DNA of 64,000 nucleotides, taken from positions 1 through 64,000 of the forward strand of contig JAKZAN010000134.1 of assembly GCA_023053545.1 (NCBI GenBank). The letters run 5' to 3'. The position numbers and the translations under genes are program-made. The notes under the pieces are model-generated. The model was not told the DNA's origin and ran no database searches. It saw nothing but the letters and a program-made list of their open reading frames with translations. Source of the stretch: Lepidurus packardi. Lineage: Eukaryota; Arthropoda; Branchiopoda; Notostraca; Triopsidae. Positions 59,326 through 64,000 of the stretch are shown one piece after another (within the stretch, counting starts at the first letter, position 1; each line of letters starts with the position of its first letter).

Positions 59326-59405
59326 GCAGAAGTGGCCGAGTGGTCTAAGGCGGTAGATTAAGGCTCTATTCCGAAAGGGCGTGGGTTCAAACCCCACCTT
59401 CTGCA
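59326..59405 (+). tRNA. tRNA-Leu (anticodon AAG)
   Basis: An 80-nt cloverleaf. Acceptor GCAGAAG pairs with CTTCTGC, and the discriminator base is A. The D arm is GCCGAGTGGTCTAAGGC, the anticodon stem GTAGA/TCTAT closes the loop TTAAGGC with anticodon AAG (reads CTT/CTC after A34 deamination). The long variable arm TCCGAAAGG is typical of Leu class II, and the T arm is GTGGG TTCAAAC CCCAC. No intron. A T-rich run follows the gene, fitting a Pol III terminator. Confidence 0.95.
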
Positions 59406-59463
59406 CTTTTTTTAATTCCGTACTGCAAATGCACTTAGGCTAGATTTTCCATAATTCACAATC

Positions 59464-60315
59464 TCAAAACATCAAGCCCTGTTCCAACTTCTTGCACGTC
59501 TCATCCAACATCTTCGTGAATGTCGACTCCGTGACCAGCCTTGCCTGTTTTTCTGTGCCCAGTGCCTCTGATACCTCTTCCTCTAGCTCTTCCAGTGCCT
59601 TCATCAGCTACTTCACATTGGCCTCCCTTTCCTTGCGTTCGGTGGAGATCATCTCCTGCAACTTCAAAATCTACTCTCCAAAATCCTTGATCAGCTACTC
59701 AGACACTTCGTCTCTTATGAGTTTTTCTGCCTCCAACTTTGAACGTGCTTCTTCCACCTCGTTTCCCACCTCTTCCAGCATTTCCGCCATATTGCTATTA
59801 CGTTCTTCTTGGTTGTTCGCAAACTCTGTCTTGATGGTTTCGATGTGCTCAGACAACCTGGTTACCTCGTCTGCCTCGTCCGATTTCCTCTGCTGGGTCA
59901 TTTCCTGTAACTGTGTATGTAGCCTCTTCTCCAGCATCTGGAGTTCCTGCAGAACCCCATTCACATGGTTGCGATCGGCTGTTTCATCCTTTAGCAGAGT
60001 CTATTATGTCTTCTAAATCTCGTCGTCGATCAGGGAAAGTCTTGCCTCCATGTTGCTCTATGTTTTGTAAACCTTTTAAGATAGAGCATTAAAGCGAGAC
60101 TGTAGAGCATCGGCAGCCCTCTCCTCGCGAAGGAGTTGTGTGTTGTATTGGGTATGTTTAGAGTGATCCTCGAAGGAGAAGTTGCGCATTCGTTCTCCAA
60201 GTTGCTAGAGCTTTGATCGGGAGGGAGACAAGAGAGCCGTGTTGAAATCCTGGCTAGTCTATTGCTAAAAGAGGATGTTGAGAGCTTGTTTGCCTTTGAG
60301 GTTTGAAAAGGTCAT
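59464..60315 (-). CDS. SF-assemblin-family protein, 283 aa
   Basis: Striated-fibre (basal body rootlet) protein related to beta-giardin. It is almost entirely coiled coil without breaks: LGERMRNFSFEDHSKHTQYN, then RAADALQSRFNALS, VNGVLQELQMLEKRLHTQLQ, VGNEVEEARSKLEAEKLIRDE, then ISTERKEREANV near the end. The short non-helical head rich in Ser and Thr, followed by a long segmented rod, is the family layout. Length (about 280-300) fits. It has eight TAA/TAG codons. Together with WDR90, it gives the window two basal-body genes. No intron. Confidence 0.8.
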
Positions 60316-60453
60316 ATTTTAAAGCTTCTGCAATACGTTGCTCCAATATACAGAATCTTAAAGTATGCCAGTCCTGATAGCTGGAAAAATAAAATCCTGG
60401 AAGGCAATAAGATGTGATATTGTTTTGGAGCACTACTTAATTCTTAACTGCGC

Positions 60454-61263
60454 ATGAAAACTGCCAAGGATCTCTTTGGGTTCAAAACCCAAGGCATCAA
60501 CTATGCCCTTTTCAGGCCCCGATACCCTTAGACCTTACTAAACAAATGTATCCATGGCCTCGCTCGTCGTTAGAACTATCTAGATGTGGCCACAGGAACG
60601 GGCCAACTTCTGCTTCCCCTCCAAGCACACTTCAGTCGCACCGCTATTGGCACCGATATAAGCGATAGCATGATCAAAGTTGCTAGCTAACTTGTCAAAT
60701 AACTCCCAATTTCTCCTGCAAAATCTGTCAGAATCTTGAAAACTGATTGTCTGACGCCGCCATCTGCTGACAATTTCGATTTGATTACTGTAGGACAAGC
60801 CTTGCACTGGTTTCAAGTCGACTCTTTCCTGCAACTTTCAACTAAGATGCTTGCAGTTGGAGGAAGATTGGTAGTCCTGGGCTATTTCGTGAAAGCCATC
60901 ACACACAAAAACCGCCCATAAGTCAATGGGCTCTACTCCGAATTCTACAAGATCGTGAAACCCTGGTTCGACTTTGATAGGAACTAGTTGGAGGACATGT
61001 ACACTTTGAAGTCCAAGTACACATTCGGCAAACACTTCAAAAATATCGAAAGAGAAACAGTAAACTCAGTGTCGTAGTTAAAGAGCGAAGAGTTCATCGC
61101 TTACATGAAGACTTACAGTGGGTACAATACCTATTTGCAAGAGAATAAGGACAGATCAGACCCTATCGAAATCCTTGTTAAAGGGCTGGAAGGAGTCAAT
61201 AAAGTACAGATGGAGGTGGAGTATTTCGGAATTGTTCTCACAGAACCCATCACATATAGTTGA
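60454..61263 (+). CDS. Class I SAM-dependent methyltransferase, 269 aa
   Basis: Motif I is LDVATGTGQLLLPL (binding of the SAM methionine and ribose), followed by GTDISDSMIKVA (acidic end of strand 2), then DLITVGQALHWFQVD (motif IV, with HWF typical of the Tmt1/Crg1-like group), and KMLAVGGRLVVLGYF (motif VI). The N-terminal YALFRPRYP, Pro-rich box is also characteristic. It has 8 in-frame TAA/TAG codons. The substrate cannot be told; relatives include trans-aconitate and farnesoate-type carboxyl methyltransferases and uncharacterised cytosolic enzymes. Single exon. Confidence 0.8.
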
Positions 61264-61510
61264 GGACTGCGAGACACTTAGAGGCTTTAACTGGTGCGAT
61301 GTGAACTTTGAAGAAGATTATGGCTAGTAATCCTTCGATTCCTATTTACCATTGCGTATATCTCTGGCGGATAGTAAGCCTTAATACCGTATCGACTACA
61401 CACAGAACCACTTTAATTTAATAGATCAATCAATATTTATTAGTTTTTTCGCTACCCGTCAGTGTTGGGCCATGATTTTTCGTTCAGTTGCAGCCTATTC
61501 TTTTTCCATT

Positions 61511-62800
61511 ATGTCCAGGAACAAGAAGCTCTTCCCTCGCTAGCATAAAGCTCCGACTCCCAAAAGTCCTGAGATTCTCCCCACACAGTATCCCAGAAAT
61601 CTTCAAGACCCTAGCCCTTCCGTCATCCATCGAGGCCGTCCTATCAAGCATGTATCTCCCCGCTACGAGGTGCTTCCTTAGAAAGACATACCCATGAACT
61701 ATCTCGCAATGAGTGCACCCAGCAATCCCTATCTCAAAGTCATTAAGGCACTCGACATTCAACAAAAAAGCTAGTCAGCTATATCTTAACCTCTCAATCA
61801 ATACGCTCTGAAAGTGGGTGTATTGGGTCCAGTGAACTGTGGTAAATCCTCGATAGTCAATAATTTGGGTTTCAAGGTCTCTGCAGTTTCTCCCAAAGCC
61901 CATACTACATCTGAGAACATTGATTGCATCAGGTCACATGAAGTCGACCATGAACTTGGCAGGAGGCATGTGCAGCTGCACTTCATCGACACCCCTGGCA
62001 TTCTTTCGACTGGAAACAACAAAGACTATAGGAATACAGCAGGCTGGGAGATAGTGCCAGAAATTGATCTGGCTCTTCTCGTGATCGATGCAACTAAGCG
62101 TTGCGACCATCTACTTAGGAAAGGTGTTGAGAGACTCGAGAACAAAAGTCGGGAAACAGGTCTCATCAAGACACTCGTTCTGAATAAGGTTGACTTAGTC
62201 GACTCTCAGAGAAGATTCCGAGGGCTCATTTCGTAGCTAGAGAAATACGGGAAATTCGATCGGGTCTTTTATACCTCATCGCAGACTGGCTACGGACTCA
62301 AGGATTTGGAACGATATCTTTTGGGAATGGCGAAACCCAGAGAATGGGAGCATCCCAGGTAAACCAAGACTTTGCTGACTGAGCGATAACTCTACGAGCA
62401 GTGGATGAAGGAGGCCCTGTACTCCCGAACATACGAAGAGATGCCCCATCAAACATCCCTCGAGTGTGACGCTATTTCAGGACTAAGCAGTGGCACAGAG
62501 TTCATAAAATTCAGGCTTCGAGTCTTAACCGACAACCAACGCCGTGCCGTAATCGGCCTCTAAGGCAAAAATATTGAGTATATGAAGAATATGTTCAAAA
62601 AGATTTATGTGACGGAAAAGGCATCGTCTTTGGAACCATAAGTGGAGATTCAGGTTTCATTGATGAGCAATGCAGAAAGAATAACAGCAGAAGTCTAGGA
62701 GACCGTGGGCCATGAGAAGTCTGGGATCTTTGAGGCCGAAGGAATCGTGGGTGAGGCACGGGTCGAGCTGGAGAAGAAACTCTAGAATCTGTTCAAATGA
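61511..62800 (+). CDS. ERAL1: Era-like GTPase (ERAL1-type), 429 aa
   Basis: GTPase with C-terminal KH domain that assembles the small ribosomal subunit, in mitochondria in eukaryotes. G1 is GPVNCGKSSIV, then KAHTTSENIDCI (Era's QTTR switch region), G3 FIDTPGIL, G4 LVLNKVDLV, G5 TSSQTGYG. After the GTPase come EHPR and YEEMPHQ, matching the Era linker, and a KH-type RRAVIGL-X-GKNIEYM. The N-terminal 100 residues are basic (MSRNKKLFPR), fitting a mitochondrial presequence, though this is not proven. One exon; ends at TGA 62798. Confidence 0.85.
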
Positions 62801-62901
62801 TTTATGTAGTAGTTGATTAGGCTTTAGTAATGATAATAAGATTCTTTAGGGTGTGAATATATAGTTTTGACTAGTCGACTTAAATCTAGATATAGGAAGC
62901 T

Positions 62902-64000
62902 ATGTCGGCCCAAAAGGAAAAAGTAGCAAGGGGCAGCAAAATCGGAGGGGCGAGTGTCCGCGATCAGATCTATGCAGTCCTCAAGAGTATCAAGAAAATG
63001 CAGGAAGGCACTCGAGTCAAAACATCCAAATTCCTCAATAAGATCGAGGAGATCATCTTCGCACCCGAAGTCCGCCTCAACCCCTAGGAGATAGCTATGG
63101 TCATACGCGGGGTTGATGAGGGCCAGATCGAAGGACTCATACACCTATGCGGAAGCAAAGGAGGCCTGCTCTCAAACCTCAAGAACTCGGCTTTCACAGC
63201 CATCAACCTACTGTACCGACTCTTCAGTGACACCAAAAACAAAGAAGAATATCTGAAGGTGTTCTATGATCTAGACCACGAAGAGTTCAAGCATATGCGA
63301 TTAGCAACACACATTTTGGAGGAAAAAAGCGAAGTAGCTTTGAAGATTTGTGCAATAATTAGGGATAAAAGAACCCATCTCGACATCGGGTCCTACATTT
63401 TTAGTCAGGAAGCTCAGAAAAAGTTCCACCAGTGGTACAAGACGTTTGAGTCCAAGAAGAAGACTGAGGAAAAGAAAAATGTCAAGTTTGCCGAGATCAA
63501 GCAAGAGGTAGCCCAGCAACAAGAGAAGCAGACTAGGAAGGAGAAGGAGAGGACGCGAGAGATTCTGCCAATCGAGTTCTACGAGGAGTATATCGGTGGG
63601 GAAGACTAAGACTAGATACTGGTCGATACTTGGGTCAACCCGATCGACCTGATTATGTTAGCGTCGGGGGACCAGCTAATCAAAACCCAAAGAATCAGGA
63701 GCCTGAACAAGAAAGCAGTCGAGATCTTGCTGCTGACTCCAATGTCCAATCGCAAGACTTCAGAAATAGCTAACATTGTGCGACGCATCCACATAGATAG
63801 CCCAGACTTCGACCCCAGATTCTTTCTGCAGAATTTTCACTCAATGTAGACGAGAGAACAGTTCGCGGCTTACTCTAAAGTGATTTCCAATTCGGTGTAC
63901 AACGCCAAATACTGGAATGAGACTATGCACAAACACTTCTTTTCCCGAGAATGCGACATAGAGAACACTGCCATCCAGATCTACCAGTATCTTAACAAGG
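62902..64000 (+). CDS. Partial gene, helical protein with exocyst-like stretch
   Basis: Starts MSAQKEKVARGSKIGG and is still open at the window end (366 codons). The body is helical: IYAVLKSIKKMQ, GLLSNLKNSAFTAINLLYRL, LATHILEEKSEVALKICAII, a Lys/Glu-rich coiled coil, and DTWVNPIDLIMLASGDQLI. The segment DSPDFDPRFFLQNFHSM resembles the FDP..FL...H start of exocyst Sec5/Sec8-type subunits, which tether secretory vesicles. That is a weak resemblance only. No stop is visible; the 3' end lies outside the window. Confidence 0.5.

Noticed and set aside
1-64000. Bacterial contamination, CRISPR arrays, phage or transposon genes.
   Set aside because: No spaced repeats, integrases, transposases or Shine-Dalgarno pattern. 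Introns, telomeres and eukaryotic proteins occur throughout.

Overview
This window is nuclear DNA from a ciliate, most likely macronuclear. It opens with about 215 bp of (CCCCAA)n telomere. Dozens of conserved proteins read through in-frame TAA and TAG and stop only at TGA. Genes are packed on both strands, with gaps often of 50-300 bp and many introns of 24-50 nt. The G4T2 telomere type points to Oligohymenophorea. Base composition is far less AT-rich than Tetrahymena (judged by eye). TAR codons (TAA/TAG; residue written X below) fall on conserved Glu or acidic positions in the Rab and HECT domains, while highly conserved Gln positions use CAA/CAG. That favours the peritrich-type code (UAR = Glu) over the commoner UAR = Gln. 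This is an inference, not proof.

Layout. 1-48,833 looks like one whole macronuclear chromosome: C-rich telomere on the left, G-rich (GGGGTT)n on the right at 48,671-48,833, both oriented as real ends. The sequence then continues without a second telomere into another gene-rich stretch (48,834-64,000). The join is either an alternative telomere-addition or breakage site or an assembly join.

Left block (1-48.8 kb): heat-shock factor; a small Tim chaperone and a DNAJC11-type J-protein (both mitochondrial); several lineage-specific coiled-coil or basic proteins; eIF3 subunit L; a CCCH zinc-finger protein; a ULK/Atg1-like kinase; a small membrane protein; a C2H2 protein; a WDR90/POC16 centriole protein; a Rab-like GTPase; TPR, RING-H2 and cyclin-like proteins; a very large EF-hand/DUSP/USP32-like protein whose protease centre is lost; a proline-rich membrane-anchored protein; an NHL-type beta-propeller; a 999-residue GBP-like GTPase fused to a C2HC finger and a PX domain; and a membrane-anchored EF-hand protein.

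Right block (48.8-64 kb): a zinc-ribbon-like small protein; an 8.5-kb intronless HECT ubiquitin ligase; a PEX11-like peroxisomal protein; tRNA-Leu(AAG); an SF-assemblin; a SAM methyltransferase; an Era-like GTPase; and the start of a protein with an exocyst-like stretch, cut by the window edge.

The genes are housekeeping and cell-structure genes (cilia and centrioles, membrane traffic, mitochondria, ubiquitin) with no operon logic. Nothing in the window looks prokaryotic, viral or transposon-derived.
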